The translations under genes and the position numbers were made by a program. The notes beneath the pieces are model-generated. The model did no database searches and was not told the origin of the DNA. It saw only the letters and a program-made list of their open reading frames with translations. Below are positions 12,098 to 26,300 of a stretch of DNA of 64,000 nt, one piece after another (the stretch's first letter is position 1; each line of letters begins with the position of its first letter). The stretch spans positions 126,501 through 190,500 of the forward strand of contig NC_088315.1 of the NCBI RefSeq assembly GCF_910592395.1. The letters run 5' to 3'. Source of the DNA: Lineus longissimus. Lineage: Eukaryota > Nemertea > Pilidiophora > Heteronemertea > Lineidae.

Positions 12098-15000
12098 ATA
12101 TAAATTATATGTTGGATACAGTAGCTTATGCTTAGGAAATCTGGTTGAAAATGACAATTCTGATTTTGACATAGTATTATAAACTTAACTGATAACCGAT
12201 TTGATAGCCAATATGTGACTTACATACCTGCATGAGCATGGTACCATTAAACTGCAGTGTGTTGTTTTAAAAACAAATAATAAACAGAAGTGGCATCCTT
12301 AGCTGTTTTATACCTGAAGCACCTTTGAGTATGTTATTGTAAACACTGACGGTTTCGTTCTGAGAACAACCAACCTATATATCTGTCAAACTACGTTGTG
12401 GCAGCCAGACATACGCATCAAGGCATCAGCTTGAAATAACATGACAGTAGTTTGCAAGCATGTGAAGATGAACCGTGAAGTTGAACACCGTGAAGCAGAC
12501 TTGCAGGGAGGAGAGTACAATGTCCTCGAGATGGAACTCACCCCAAAGTCACGAACGGGAATTGGAGTGGCAATTTACCAGCAGCAAGGCTTCTGCTCAG
12601 TGCCTGCTCTGTTTCCGGAGCACTGGCCTTAGATGAGATGTTCCCTAAAGAGGTAAATATACCTTGACGTTGACAGCAGGCGAACCAACTCGACGACTTG
12701 GCAGAGTTGCAGAAGAGAGCACTCCACGGGGTAAATTAGAGGTAGGGATGATTGCTTTGGAGGCAGAAGGATAAATAGGCCACATGCAGAAGGGTAAGCG
12801 TCCTTATAACGTCCCCAACGTTACTAATCCTTTCTGCCGGCGGAAACGCCGATTCTTTCACTTCACCAAACCGCTGGAGAAGAGATGTGCCCATCACACG
12901 CGGGTTGATACTTGCTCTCGCGACACAAATTGGGCTACAAAAACTACTGTTTATGCCTTTAGTTACCATAAACCATGTAATACCCAATTCATTTAATCCT
13001 CAATGGCTGATCAGGCAGTTTCGATCGTCAAGTTTGGGTAATTTTCCCGATATTTAATTGAAGTGCCAGCCAAAAGTCTTCCGTAATGTCCTTAATGTGT
13101 TCTATTGAAATAACATGGCAGGGAGCAATGTTGCTAAACGCCGTAATTGCTAAAAACCAAGGCAACAGGGAACAGTTTGCGTCAATACAACTGAGGTCGA
13201 GACATTAACGTGTCGATTACGAAAATGCATATTTCAACACTCGGCGTCCATAACTGAAGATTGTTCATTTTTAAACGGAGCACGCTACAACTCGCGTAAA
13301 TTTCGACATCTTCACCATGCCAGTGCTGAGAAAACGCAATTCACTGTAAAAGCTTTACAAAACAACAGGCGTTGTCTAAAGATCATTTGACCAACGTGTA
13401 ACTAAATATCTTCCTTACGAATAAAAGTACATCGCAATGTTACAATAAGACTCGCTATGTCACTCTGCGAGGACGTGACAATAACATACATGAGTATCAT
13501 TCTCCACGAGGCATGCTATAGATACGTGGTGCACCTTTAGGCCACAGTCTTATCAGGACGATATTATTCACTCTCAAAACAGTGTTGCATATTTATAACG
13601 GAGCTACCGGCGTCGCGATAATCAAGCGTCGCCTGCAGTACAAATGACTCATAACACATTGACACGCAAAACCATCATTCCATCTAAAATCAAGCGTTTC
13701 AAATCAACAGTCACCACTTTTCTTTGATTAAAATCACAAATGTATCACTTAAACCAACATCTGTATCATATTATGAATTGCTAGATTTTCAATTATGAAT
13801 CGAAAGCTGTGTTTTCAAAACGATTTCTTGTTATTTGTGGGACTATGTCATGCAGGGCGTAAACTGATTGCGTAAATCGTTGATAGATTTCAAGAAAATA
13901 TCATTAGAACTCTCCAGGGAGTTGGGATTTTCTAATCAAATCAGCGAATCGTGGTTTTGTCAAGCTGTATTATTAAAAATCGCTGTTTTTCCGATAACTT
14001 ATCGGAGATTAACGGAGTGTCGTGGGGAAAGTGCATGAATTGATGGGCTGCTGTAATTATTCATTGCATTATTGATAATTATACAGGTTTGTCACCAAAT
14101 TAAAACTAAGTTTGATTTTTGCACTTTCGCATTTTACTTCTCCAAAAGACGCTTAGAATAAATTGCCAAAGGAGGCCCATCGTAACACACATAATTTTTG
14201 TTGAATAATAGTGTTAACCATGAGAGCATTTTCGTCAAAGGGTCGGTTTTGATTTGATTGCGAAGTGAAACTGAAGAATCGATTTCGATAGATGAATATT
14301 CGGTCACCTAGCAGATATCACCTCTGTTGCGGAGTTGTGATGTTAACCTCGCATGGGTCGCCAGGCATATTATCATCGATAATAATGTGCATTTAAGGAC
14401 AGATTTCAGTCCTCATTGGAAGGCTATTGATAAGCGATCACCTGAGGAAGTTGTATCAACAAGTTCCACACTGAATCAATATTAGTACATATGGCTCTTC
14501 TCATTAATAAGGGGTTAAGTGAAGCTGAGAAAAGGTCAACAACGCATCGCCCCACAAGTTGTAAAGTAAAGAGGATTAACTGACTTACAAATTACATGTA
14601 AATTCTATCCTCAGTCAAATTCACTTCAACACATCGATGATTACGAATGTCCATGACCGTGGTGTTTGAATCACACAATGTACTTTAAAGCAATAATTTG
14701 TCTTTCTATTGTTGAAAGCTTAAATAATTTAAAATGGAGATACTTACAATTTGTCTCTGTTGCCCTCGGCTTGTTATCCAAAAGTGATATCCTCGATGAC
14801 TGAAAATGCTATGTATCCATGTAAATCGTTATGAAGAGGCCATTTTCAATAAGCGACAAATCCTGACTACTGCATTTCGTTTCGAAGTGTGAGAGTTGTG
14901 GGCGATGCTATTTCATTACTCGGGTATTTGGATATATATCTAGTCTTGGAGAAAAATGCTACAACTGTCAAAATGATGATAACCTTACTCGTTCAGTACT

Positions 15001-17431
15001 CTGGTAGCTGCGAGAGGAAAAAATGTCTATGATCCGTGATTGAATTAACAGTTCACTTGGACATTAATCTTCAATTAAAGAAACTGTCACTTTTCTATCC
15101 ACTTAATTCAAACTTTCACAACTTTCCTATATCAGTTTCGCATCCGGATTATACTGCCCGAAACCGCTCAACGCATAGATTTGTCAGAGCAGCATCACTG
15201 CAAAAACTCCAACAGAAATGACAAGTTCAGCAGATAGAAGTTTTTGGAATTGACCTCCGTTACCCGATGACAGCGAATTTCATTATTCTCAGGAAAGCCA
15301 GCTAGAGCATTGAAGTGTCTCATTACCAGGTCCGGGAATACAGAATGTCATTCAAGTAAAGCCAGAAAGCCAGTGAAAATCTCAACAACATTGTCGCAAG
15401 TCCAAATAACTCTGAATCCAAACTGACCAGGCTGATGATACTTTTCAAATTGCAGCCAACTCTATTTTCTCAATAAATCCGATTTACTCGTGTGTGGATG
15501 GCCCCGACGATCGTCGATGTAACTCGCATCGCCATCGACCGTGGCGGTTGTGAGACGGGAGCCACTCGCCTCACCAGCTACCATCGCTGGCGACCTCGGA
15601 TACAGGTGCAGCTCGCTCTAAACCGATAGACCTGGCACTGGTTCGTTTTTCCATGGGCTTCTTGCGTTTTCTTTACCATGAAACGCATAGGAACGATTAG
15701 TCCCAATGTTAAGTCAAATACAACTTGACATTTAGTACAGGTACTTCAGACTTCGTTCATTTTTGGAATAATTTGCCCAATGTGTTGAATAGTTTGTGCA
15801 GCAATGCATTCTCCTTATGCCTATTCTTGCTGTTTTAAAATTGTAGCTTTTCTTAGTGACGGGCCAACCGGATAACCTTCCTGTTTTCTTAGAATCAGTC
15901 ATGGGGTTAAACCTTCATAGTGCTCTGCTCCCATTCGTCACAGTTAAGAACTATATTCAACTTGAATGGCATTTTGTTGCTGCAAAGGCAATTCAATGTC
16001 ATCGTCTCAGGTCCATATATTTCCGCGCTCGCTTCAATAATACAACCAATATCATCCAATCACGGTGAGCATTACCCATAATGGAGTATGCCGCAGCATC
16101 TCGATTCACCTTTTTTACCCCACCTGCCACTTGCGCGCGCAGTGATTCATGTGAAATGCCACAAAAACTGGCGTGTCTCAGGAACAATTTGCAGGCGGAC
16201 AACAAGGTGGATAAGTGCCGCCATTTCATGATGCAGTGGCAAGAGGTTTTCTTTTCTTTTCATTTTCAATAGTCGGTAACATGGTATCTATAACCAAATC
16301 CAGCGTGGTCATCGGCAAAATACTTTTTTAATGGAAATACTTTTGAAAGCGTACATTTAGATGCACAGCACACTGCTTTACAGGTTTCAAAAGGTCATAT
16401 TCTCACATACCATGATAGGAGTTATCCCTTGTGATCCCTGACCGAATGTGACTTGGTGCTTGATTATATCTTCCATAACGATAAAGGTATCTAGAAAGGT
16501 ACATATATCTTCGATGAAAACGATAAAAGTAAGACCAATCTAGATGTGTAAGCTGCAGTTAATGAATCTTCGTGCTGTATCAATCCCAACACTCACATTA
16601 AGTAGATCCCCGATAGATATTGTCTGAGATCACGCATCGCACATTCTTATATGCAATCTTAGTAATGGCCATTCGGTCATCAAGATAATACCTATCTGCT
16701 CATTGATGTAACAGAGGATAATATGGAGATCAGAATGGTACGAATCCTTGGAAGTCATGCAGTTGCACAGTCTTGGACAATACGGGGTACTAGGTGTCCT
16801 GCCTTGGTACATATTATGCCATGATAAACGTACTTTGCCTACTTCTAGACCCCCAGGGTCCAGTTTTGTCGGCTTTCATGCGTTTCATGCGCTGAATTGA
16901 ATTGAATTCGAAGCAACTTTCCCATAATCCTTTCAACACTCTCTAAATTAGATGCTTCGTTTCGTTCTATGTCATCCGCCAATTTCATCTAATGCATAAT
17001 TTGGAAAATTACAAATTATCCAAAGAGCTGAAACGAGGGATCCGTCCAACGTTCGATTGCCTCCATTGAAATAATGATGGCAACTCGTTGATAACATTGA
17101 TGTGAACTTCAGCATGCATAAGCTGATCACGATGCCATGTTTCCGTAATTCTTCATAAAGACGAGAATCAATTCTCAGTTTCATGATGACTTGACTCTTC
17201 ATTTAAGAATATTGTCAGATTACAAGTTATGGATCATCCCGTAGTGGAAGTTGAACGGTTATTTATTAAGGTTTTGGTTTAGACTCGGGGTATATAGGGG
17301 TGGCATCTTACTGTCTAACAACACATCACAAATCAGCTGTTCATCTAACACTACCATTGCGACAAAACTCCATCCACAAACTATGAAGTTAACTTGAATA
17401 TACTCGATCTCTCATACATGTATGGGTATGT
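12098..17431. other. Long non-coding stretch
   Basis: No gene recognised. A locally GC-rich patch at about 15490-15640 stands out from AT-rich surroundings but gives no interpretable reading frame. Confidence 0.45.
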
Positions 17432-17935
17432 ATGTACTTGAAATGGTGGTGGAGTGGGACCAAAAAAGGTAAACACGGTCCCACTCCTCCACCAAAAGGT
17501 CCCACTAGTCCACCACCTGGTGGAGGAGTGAATAAGAGGTGTTCCCTTTTTGTCCCTTTTCAGGTACTTTGCGGGATAGAGCGTTTTACGAGTACAAGGA
17601 GCAATATTTCTCTACTGATTTCTTTAGGGGTCTTGAGGAAACATCAAGGGCTACCCCCCTCGTCATAGTCCAATGCCTGTAAGACATAGGGTTAACCCTA
17701 GTTTGGTGGAGTTATGTGACCAACTGGAAACCCTTATACCCCCCCCCCCCCCCAAACACTTGGGAATTTTAAGTGTTTTTTTGGCACACTCCTTGAGTGT
17801 ACCCCAAGGTAAGTGCATACCAAATTTGAGCTTAATCGAACAACAGGTAAGTCTAACCCTGTTGTTTGAAATTGGTGGAGTAGTGGGACCTTTAATTCCT
17901 CCAGCCCGCACATGTAAGTGCAGACCTACTTAGGG
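17432..17935. repeat. Hairpin-rich repeat block with GTGGGACC words and a C15 run
   Basis: ggtggtggagtgggacc (17445-17461) and ggtcccactcctccacc (17477-17493) form a 17-bp inverted repeat with one mismatch and a 15-nt loop. A third GGTCCCACT word follows at once, then a tccacca/tggtgga palindrome. A related ggtggagtagtgggacc recurs near 17873. A homopolymer of 15 C lies at 17739-17753. Probably an old repeat element; no transposase. Confidence 0.6.
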
Positions 17936-19300
17936 TTATTATAATGGTATCTAGTTGCCAGTGTTAAATTCCAAGGCCACTCACTCACTCACAAATCGAT
18001 TACATTTCAAATTCAATCTCAAAGCCATTAACTTGAACTGGAACATCGATTGTAAGCAATTATTCTTGTCCATTTCTGAATATCATCTTCACAAGTATTG
18101 ACAGCTGATGAGCCAATCAATCTCAACCATCTCATGTTCAATCCAAGCCATTCCATGTTCAATCATGGCTGCAGGCGCCAGGCTGTGAACTACTTGTTAT
18201 CCGAGAGTCCCAAACCACGGGAAGACAAACGACCAGGACTTGTTCGATTGTTGTGATAATTGAATTATGCAGAGGTCGAAATAGTTTGCCATTCGGGTGA
18301 GGTTGGAGTTGATATTTAGCCGCCTTTTCAAAGCGTTCGATGATTGCTACAGGGCTTTAGGACCAGATTATTCCGCCAGAGACTGTTATTGGTTCAAATA
18401 TGAGTTCATGGTGGCCAAGAGAAACATGGCGGTTGGCCTTCCTGCTGACCTCTTGTGCCGATTGGTGCAGCAGCAAGAATGGTAACTCGCATGAAGTAAC
18501 AGAATGCTGATTGACATTCTGCTCGTAAAGGAAGCACTCTAAACAATAAGGGTGGTAAGTCATATGCTAACTGAGCGTGCTGAAAGGAACCAACCTTCAG
18601 CAAGAGGAAACCAGCGATTTATATAAAGTTTACGTTGTCATGGTGTAAGGTGTCACTTTTGGATCGAGCAGGTCATTCTCGAAACAGCGGACGATAAGGG
18701 ATTCACAATGCCACGTCTCATTCTCACGTCATCATTTTCATGTACTGCCTTCGAGTCAGAATCGATTAACGAACATGCTCGTGACAAGCGACACGCGACA
18801 CGTGAATCATGACAAGGGAAAGGTCAAAATTAGAAACCAGCCTTCATAATCAGTGATTGTGGTGCCACAGGTCGGCTAACACCGAATCATGCATTTTCCG
18901 TGCACGCGCTGGCATTGTGCATGGCACAATCTCAGTTACGTTTTCATCAAGATACGTACATGGTCTCCCAAACTGCTGATAGCGTGTGATATCGTGGCTC
19001 AGTCGCGGAAAGCCACAGACACAGTAGAAACCGACACCAGACAAAGCCGCAAATCGAAGGCGAGTGTCATATTTTCCAATAATGAATCTGGTTTTCACTC
19101 TGACTTATTGGCTGCTATAGGAATCGCCGATCGCAGGTTGCTCCGGTCGACAAAGAACCAAGAGGGAAAATATCGATAATCTCGTGGCTGACAACAGAGA
19201 CCTTGAAAATTTTCATCACACAAACCGAATATTTGAAATTTTCAAGTTTAAGAATGATAACGGCCTCTACCGGATTAAGTTAGCGTTCTGACTTCACAGA
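17936..19300. other. Non-coding stretch, nothing recognised
   Basis: No supported coding or RNA feature. Confidence 0.4.
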
Positions 19301-19551
19301 CAACGGCGACTATGACAACTTTGAAGATTGAATGTGTTTCAAAAGGTGCATATTGTTTCTATCACATGCTCACGGCTGATTATCTGTTTGACACACAGGT
19401 AATATCTGATGGACAACGGTCTCCCCCCGAAGAAGTTGGCTTTACATACAGCAACAACTATCACAACTGTGAAGATAGGATAGATTTCTAATAGTGCATA
19501 TTATTTCTATCCTGTGCTTACGGCTGATTACCTACTTTGATAAACAGTAAC
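19301..19551 (+). repeat. Diverged direct duplication of ~100 bp
   Basis: 19301-19404 and 19452-19551 share the order 'caac...actatcacaact...gaagat...gtgcatatt-tttctatc...gct-acggctgatta-ct'. They are separated by about 47 bp of unrelated sequence and are visibly diverged. Confidence 0.6.
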
Positions 19552-20133
19552 ACAACTACAAAGAGTCGCTAAGAGGCATTTTCAAAGAGTCATGTCGTAC
19601 TACACGCATTACGATAAAAACCCATCGGGATGCAAGCAATAAGGAAGGCAGAGTTTTTCACCGATTAACATGGTGTTTGATGTCGTATTTGTATTAAGCT
19701 ACCATTAGGCTTGGAAACTTTTCGTGGATCATATTCCGGTCTCTGCCTTGCTGCTATACGCTTTTTACACGGCGATTCAGAAGCGAGTCGAGATCATATA
19801 TCTGTCGCGCTACATGCACAGAAATGAGGCTTTGATGTATATAATAGATGCATTCACTGAAGCGTGGAGCTCGGAGGTGATGCATCGTAATGGTGTATGC
19901 TCAATACACACACAGAGTTAGGCACAAGAACCAGTGGATGAGGACAAAATAGAAAACGGCTGTTCATAATAGGAACAATGGTAAGGACAATTCGCTCAAA
20001 GATGCGACTATCGTTCGATATGTCCAAATGAATTGGGGGTTGACCTTTCGACTAAGATCGATCAGATGGAAAAAATAAAGAATTTAGAAAAACCATCTGT
20101 CCCTCTTAATAAAAAAGTTACCTCTGGCCAAAA

Positions 20134-20300
20134 TATGTAGAGAAACTCTATCACCGACTGATTATAATGAGACGGACAAACATGAAATATGTAGAGAAAC
20201 TCTATCACCGACTGATAACAATGAGACGGACAAACATGAAATATGTAGAGAAACTCTATCACCGACTGATAACAATGAGACGGACAAACATGAAATATGG
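20134..20300 (+). repeat. 54-bp tandem repeat, three copies
   Basis: Three successive units beginning atatgtagagaaactctatc start near 20134, 20188 and 20242 and are almost identical. 54 is divisible by 3, so the minus strand reads as an 18-residue repeat inside short open frames. This is a by-product of the repeat and not evidence of a gene. Confidence 0.93.
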
Positions 20301-20521
20301 CTCTCAGTAAAGAAAGGAATGGTAAAAAAGCAATTACGGCCGAAGAGAAGGTGACCATGACCAAATGGATAGGGCACTTGTCCTTCGGCGCGTATCTAAT
20401 CAGATGGCAGAGATGAATATTGGATATTGTACCGTGGTCAGAAAGAGCAAATAAACCAAAGCTTGGTTAATAATAGATGACACTGCTTTCTGAAATGGTT
20501 GTGCGGAGTTGTAAAGCAAAG

Positions 20522-20925
20522 CCACGCACCTGTAGTTTTCAGAGACAATCGTGTGGAGTGAGAGAACTGCCTAATGGTGAAGTCAAATCACGATCTTGTG
20601 GTTACTTTACGGTGTGAGACTGTTGGCAGAACGCTGCACATTGCGCACCGAAAAAGGCGGCCATTATTGAGATTGGAGGCAATCGTGCGCTGCGAAAAGA
20701 CTGCTTGATGGTGAAGTCATGTCACGATCTCGCACTTAGAGTTGGCAGAACTATAAAGTAAAGACTGAAAAAGGCAGTCGTTGTTGCTTTCTCTAACCAG
20801 GTACCCGAGCGATGATAATCACTAGACAAGAGGCACGCACCTGGAAGATTCAACATGGAACCGTGAGGGAACTGCTTCATGGCTGTGTCATATCCTGATC
20901 TTGCCCTTACTTTATCCTACTTCCT
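20522..20925 (+). repeat. Degenerate tandem repeat, about three copies
   Basis: The segments from about 20522, 20690 and 20830 share the words 'cgcacct', 'aactgc-t-atgg', 'gtca-at-c-tgatctt' and 'ttggcagaac...gaaaaaggc', in the same order. They are diverged and of unequal length. Non-coding. Confidence 0.5.
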
Positions 20926-22525
20926 ACTAAAGCGGTCAGGCGATTCGACCGAGTCTGGTCTTTAGCACTTCTGTTTGAGCTTCAGCGTGCTTTCTTCATG
21001 TCGACTTACCGACATTGTGCGTCAGTCATAAGTCAGTGCTCTCTTTAATGATTGATGCACGACGCCGACTCTTGTTTATGACTGATGGACAACGCTAATT
21101 CTTGTTTAGGATAGACGAACAACGGCTTACGCTGATAAATCATCATGGTTTTCTTTGGTGAGCCTTGATCTACAGGCATATGACTGGAGCCTGGACTTCA
21201 AATATTGAAGAGTTCATATTTCATCTCCGAATGAAAGGATCAAGTCGTCTTGCCACTATACAGCAACAGCAATGCCTTGTGGGAAGAAACAAAATGAGAT
21301 GTCACCTGGCCATGGAATAGGTTCATCGATATTCTGCAGAATATGTAGGAGCATTCCCAAAGTGTTCCAAACGAGGGGAGAATTCCTGTACCGGGAATAT
21401 AAGAGTCAAATTCTTACAAAAAAATAAAAACATTTGACACATTTCCTCCGGAGACGTCTGAGTACGATGTACTCTTGTGGAGGTGTTGATTATTACCAAT
21501 TGCCCCTAACAGGACTATTTCCAATGCCAACCACAGAAAGGTTCGCCTTTTATGTAAATTCGAGTCTCCGGTGCCCCGGAGTAGACTCATAAAACGGACT
21601 AACAAAGGCTATGGATACTCTCTACGGAAGAGCTTTGTATTGACTGAGAGAAGCTTTGGTGTCTCCAGGGTGCAATAAACCTACTATCGGATGAATGTAA
21701 CTCCTTATAATGGCCAACGCAGCTTCAAATGGCAGCGTCTGTCAATAAACATGCTTTAACCTCGGCATTGAGTATCGATCTCTTCACCAGTAGAATCGTT
21801 TGGCCTTGAGCAGGCAGGAGAGGCCGAAAGCTTTTCCTTTTTGAAAATGGCAGAAGATAAACGCAAGTTGATATGTCTATTAAATGTACTTTAACTAGAA
21901 ACTATAATCAAGACGAACAAATGATACCTCATTACCCATGAGCTTGCCAATTATCTAATTGAAAGGCACCCAGGATAGCAACCCCTATGATGAGACCCGA
22001 ACACATTTAGATACAACCGATAGCTCATTACCAGCCGCATTCGAAATGCTCGCCAGTGAGAAGGACGAGGGATTGACACCGAAGATTGCTTAATCTCTTC
22101 ACGTGCGCTCAATTAGGTCGCGCAGGTGTGATCATCCGGGTCTTTTCCCCATCACCAGGGACTTGTCGTCCATATCACCCCTCAGGTCACGAAAGATCGC
22201 CGCTCACAATAGAAACACATCTCAAGTAGTCGAAGCAGACATCGATTTCCGATAAACTCGAAATGAGACTTTGTTATTCTTGTGCGTCTGGCCTTTGAAT
22301 TCTAACGAGTTTAAATTGAAAGGTTGTTCTCCTCGTCGCCTAATTATCTTTCCGTCCGTGTACTGTCCACGCACCTTGGTAGGCAATGCAATGAAACCAT
22401 TTCAGACAAGGAACTTTCGATGTTTAGTTTACTTCACCCAGACACGGTTTGACTCTCTTGTAAGAAGTGAATGGAACAACATGATGGCGGAAAATAGCAA
22501 TACCAACCAAATAGCATTTGGCAAA
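20926..22525. other. Non-coding stretch, nothing recognised
   Basis: No gene supported. An open frame runs from about 22271 into the next repeat, but it begins at TTG with no ATG or splice evidence. Confidence 0.4.
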
Positions 22526-23347
22526 CAGGAACTATTGAGACGAGAGCTTCGCCTCACACATCAGGAACTATTGAGACGAGAGCTACGCCTCACACATCAG
22601 GAACTATTGAGACGAGAGCTACGCCTCACCAATCAGGAACTATTGAGAAGAGAGCTACGCCTCACACATCAGGAACTATTGAGAAGAGAGCTACGCCTCA
22701 CACATCAGGAACTATTGAGACGAGAGCTACGCCTAACACATCAGGAACTATTGAGAAGAGAGCTACGCCTCACACATCAGGAACTATGGAGACGAGAGCT
22801 ACGCCTCACACATCAGGAACTATTGAGACGAGAGCTGCGCCTCACACATCAGGAACTATTGAGACGAGAGCTACGCCTAACACATCAGGAACTATTGAGA
22901 AGAGAGCTACGCCTCACACATCAGGAACTATGGAGACGAGAGCTACGCCTCACACATCAGGAACTATTGAGACGAGAGCTGCGCCTCACACATCAGGAAC
23001 TATTGAGACGAGAGCTACGCCTCACACATCAGGAACTATAGAGACTAGAGCTACGCCTAACACATCAGGAACTATTGAGACGAGAGCTGCGCCTCACACA
23101 TCAGGAACTATTGAGAAGAGAGCTACGCCTCACACATCAGGAACTATTGAGACGAGAGCTACGCCTAACACATCAGGAACTATTGAGAAGAGAGCTACGC
23201 CTCACACATCAGGAACTATTGAGACGAGAGCTACGCCTCACACATCAGGAACTATTGAGACGAGAGCTACGCCTCACACATCAGGAACTATTGAGACGAG
23301 AGCTACGCCTAACACATCAGGAACTATAGAGACTAGAGCTGCACCTT
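22526..23347 (+). repeat. 36-bp minisatellite, 22 full copies plus a partial, open in two frames
   Basis: The unit starts caggaactattgagacgaga and is 36 bp. Unit starts span 22526 to 23318, exactly 22 x 36, so there are no indels. Read in one frame it gives a 12-residue repeat HQELLRRELRLT (charged, leucine-rich, coiled-coil-like). In a second frame it gives SGTIETRATPHT. Point changes (ttgag to tagag or tggag) break the first frame in places. No start codon, splice signal or flanking coding sequence supports translation, so I treat it as a non-coding array. Confidence 0.95.
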
Positions 23348-26300
23348 AGGTTAGCTGGGGGATCAACAATATTCGGCAATTCATCATGCATGCACTCTGT
23401 TGAAGCAAGTACATGATGTACGTGAAAGCTTCCTCTGGCCTTCTCTGAAAGTATCTTCCCTTCGTTCACTTATCTTTTCAGAGGAGAGCCTGTCACAAAC
23501 GAAATCTTGAAACAATTAATTCTTTCTTTGTACCGTGGCATCAGCGCATCTAATTGACGTCTAGAGTGTTTTATGCTCGCGAGCATTTTCACAAATCATT
23601 TGATGCATCAACAGAAAAGAAGTCGAGAAAGTTCCACATGCCAAATGACTTCTTCACTCATTTTCGAGAGTCTCCATCATAATTTGATCAAGAATGGGTT
23701 ACACTGTCAGATTTATACAGACACTGAACAAAAAGCTGTGGCCAATCTACACTGCCAAATTATGGTATAATAAATGGAAATAAGTTATAAACGTAGATGC
23801 GTCACTCATTGCGATTGGAGTATTTCATTCATATATCTTCTTGGGTTCTGTTTCTTTACTTTATTTAACATGACATGATGTTCATTTTACATACCTATTT
23901 TAGTTTCATAGAATGTTAGTATATCATCAAGTTCAGTGAGCTCGGTGTTTGGAGACGCAAGGTGTAACCGTTGGTGACCTACAGATGACGCTCTGCTACA
24001 GGGCAGAGGAAGCGACACTGCAGGTTGTCCTTACTGATTCAATAGCCAACTGGTGAAAGCAGCGGCCCAACCGCACTAGACAAACGGAAATTAATATCCC
24101 TGCCACAGGCCTATTGCCACCATTAGAATTGGCGTCAATCTGCTGTGGGCAACTGTGTTACACTCGCCGGACCGACCTATAAATACGACTTAAGCTAGTC
24201 TTGATAGTAAACCCCTCTCGAAGATTGGTTTCCCAAGGAGATGCTATCGAATGTTAGTCGACGGTACGCAGCAACCGTATGAAGTACATTCTGCATGTGG
24301 AGTGTAGTCGTCCAGAGATCATCTGGATGGCCTCAGGTGACAGACATCCGGAGACTCGGCATACCTGAACGTGCGAAACATAAACATTGCGCACTTTCGC
24401 TTTTGACACAAGAGTTAACATGACCAGAGTCTTAAGACCCTGACATGACAAAACTGAAATATCAAAAGTAACGCCATCGAAGTAATAATCAGAAGGATCC
24501 GCAGAAACCAGACCGGCGTCAATGGAATGATTCTCACAGCACGCGAATTATATTATTTCCCCTCGAGTCTGATTGAATTTGTACCAGCGATGTGGGAAGT
24601 TTGGCTAAGATCTTAACCAGTCATCCGACTTGTGAGATAAACCGCCAGATCGCTGTGAAATCATATCAATGATTGAAATTCTATCTGTAAAGGATAATTG
24701 AAATTGGCCAAAGCACTAATTGAACATGCGCTGCATGTTTTAAGTCATGTGGACAGTTAGCGTGGGATAGCATTCATGGTGAGCATGTGCTAAATCCCGT
24801 CGACTCGAGTGGAAATCGTCAATCTAAACAGTACGATTTATTCCAGCTACCAACGTTGATTTGCCGCCCTCTCCAAAGTAGGCCAAGTCATCTTGAAATT
24901 CAATTATGGCAATCGTTTTGGAGCACAGCAGGCAGAGTTATTATTATACCTCATGACAGTCTACCTTATAGCATCAGCATCATTTTAAGAAATTCCCCAA
25001 TAAAAAATTAGTCGTCATGTTCATCTGCAGCGTCAGTTGTATGAATATCATACTAGTTGCAAACGTAAACACTTCAACTAAGCAACTGTAAGACATAAAG
25101 CGAAAACGAGGCCCGTGTACACATGCTGCAAATTTCTTTGAGATAATAATCTTCATTTGCAATTCAAACAGAGTAGAAACGGATATAGCCTCGCGATTTC
25201 TAAGTAAAATGGGTTTTCATGTGGTGCAGGTGATACGGTGAACCATCACTTTATCCTACCCTTATTTGGTATACAAGTATTGTGTACGCTTCTATTCGGA
25301 GCAGCAAACCAGATATTAGCACTGAGTTTTCGCAAGGATCCCATCAAATCGTATGGAACTGCTAAGGGTGCTTTGGGTGATGACTATTCCAATAAAGTTC
25401 TGGAATAAGCTAATGCATTGCTATGCCAGCAGGCATAGAACTCATCATACGGTGTATAAGTTCAATCGGACGCGTCCCCCGGCACGGGAGGAGTAAACAG
25501 AACAATGTTTATAGTATTGGTTTATCAATCGCCGCTTCGCATTCTATTCACTTACCACGTCTAAAAACAGTCTATAGTAACACACAACAGTGCGTTAGCA
25601 GTCAACGGAATTCAGTAAAAATGGGACTCATCTCAGGCCTGCAGTTGGGGTATCGACACATAATAGTACATTATCTTTTCATTGCAATCTTACACTACCT
25701 ATCATGTACCGCACAGTATTATATTAATTGTTTAAAGTGACTAATAAGCCCAAGAGGGCTGGGTGTTCTATTTATTTGTATTCGTTTAATTAATTGTATA
25801 TAATTTGTGTACACTAGTCACTATAATAAATAATGAAGGAATAAAATGAATAAGTAATACACTTGATTCAGCTGTAAAACTATGGAACCAACGTTTTCTG
25901 GCATAGAATGAAAGCAAGGAACTCGGAGTCGATGCGACATTTTCTGGCAAGACGAGGCAGAACTCGCTCCTGATTTATTCGGGGACATCCGAACCACGAA
26001 AGAAATTGTTTATCTTTTAAATCGAACTGCACAAAGTTGACTACGCGTACGTAGTGTGGCTACCAAAGTAATCGTTGGCCTCTACCAGAATATCTAAAAG
26101 AAAAGGGTTTCTTTACTCAGTAATGTTACTTTTACTGAAATGAAATGAAATGTACGTTCTTATATAATGCTTTTATACTGTACAACTGCATTGTCTCTAA
26201 GCCTGATCCAGAAACAAGGAGCGCACATATCTCGCTACACTTGGCCGTTGTGGGCCAGTTGACCAGACTACGCCTTTAGGAACCCATCTTTTCACAGTTG

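Noticed and set aside
22271-23041. 256-codon frame through the 36-bp array as a coiled-coil gene
   Set aside because: It starts at TTG with no ATG or splice site, and is cut by a TAG arising from a common unit variant.
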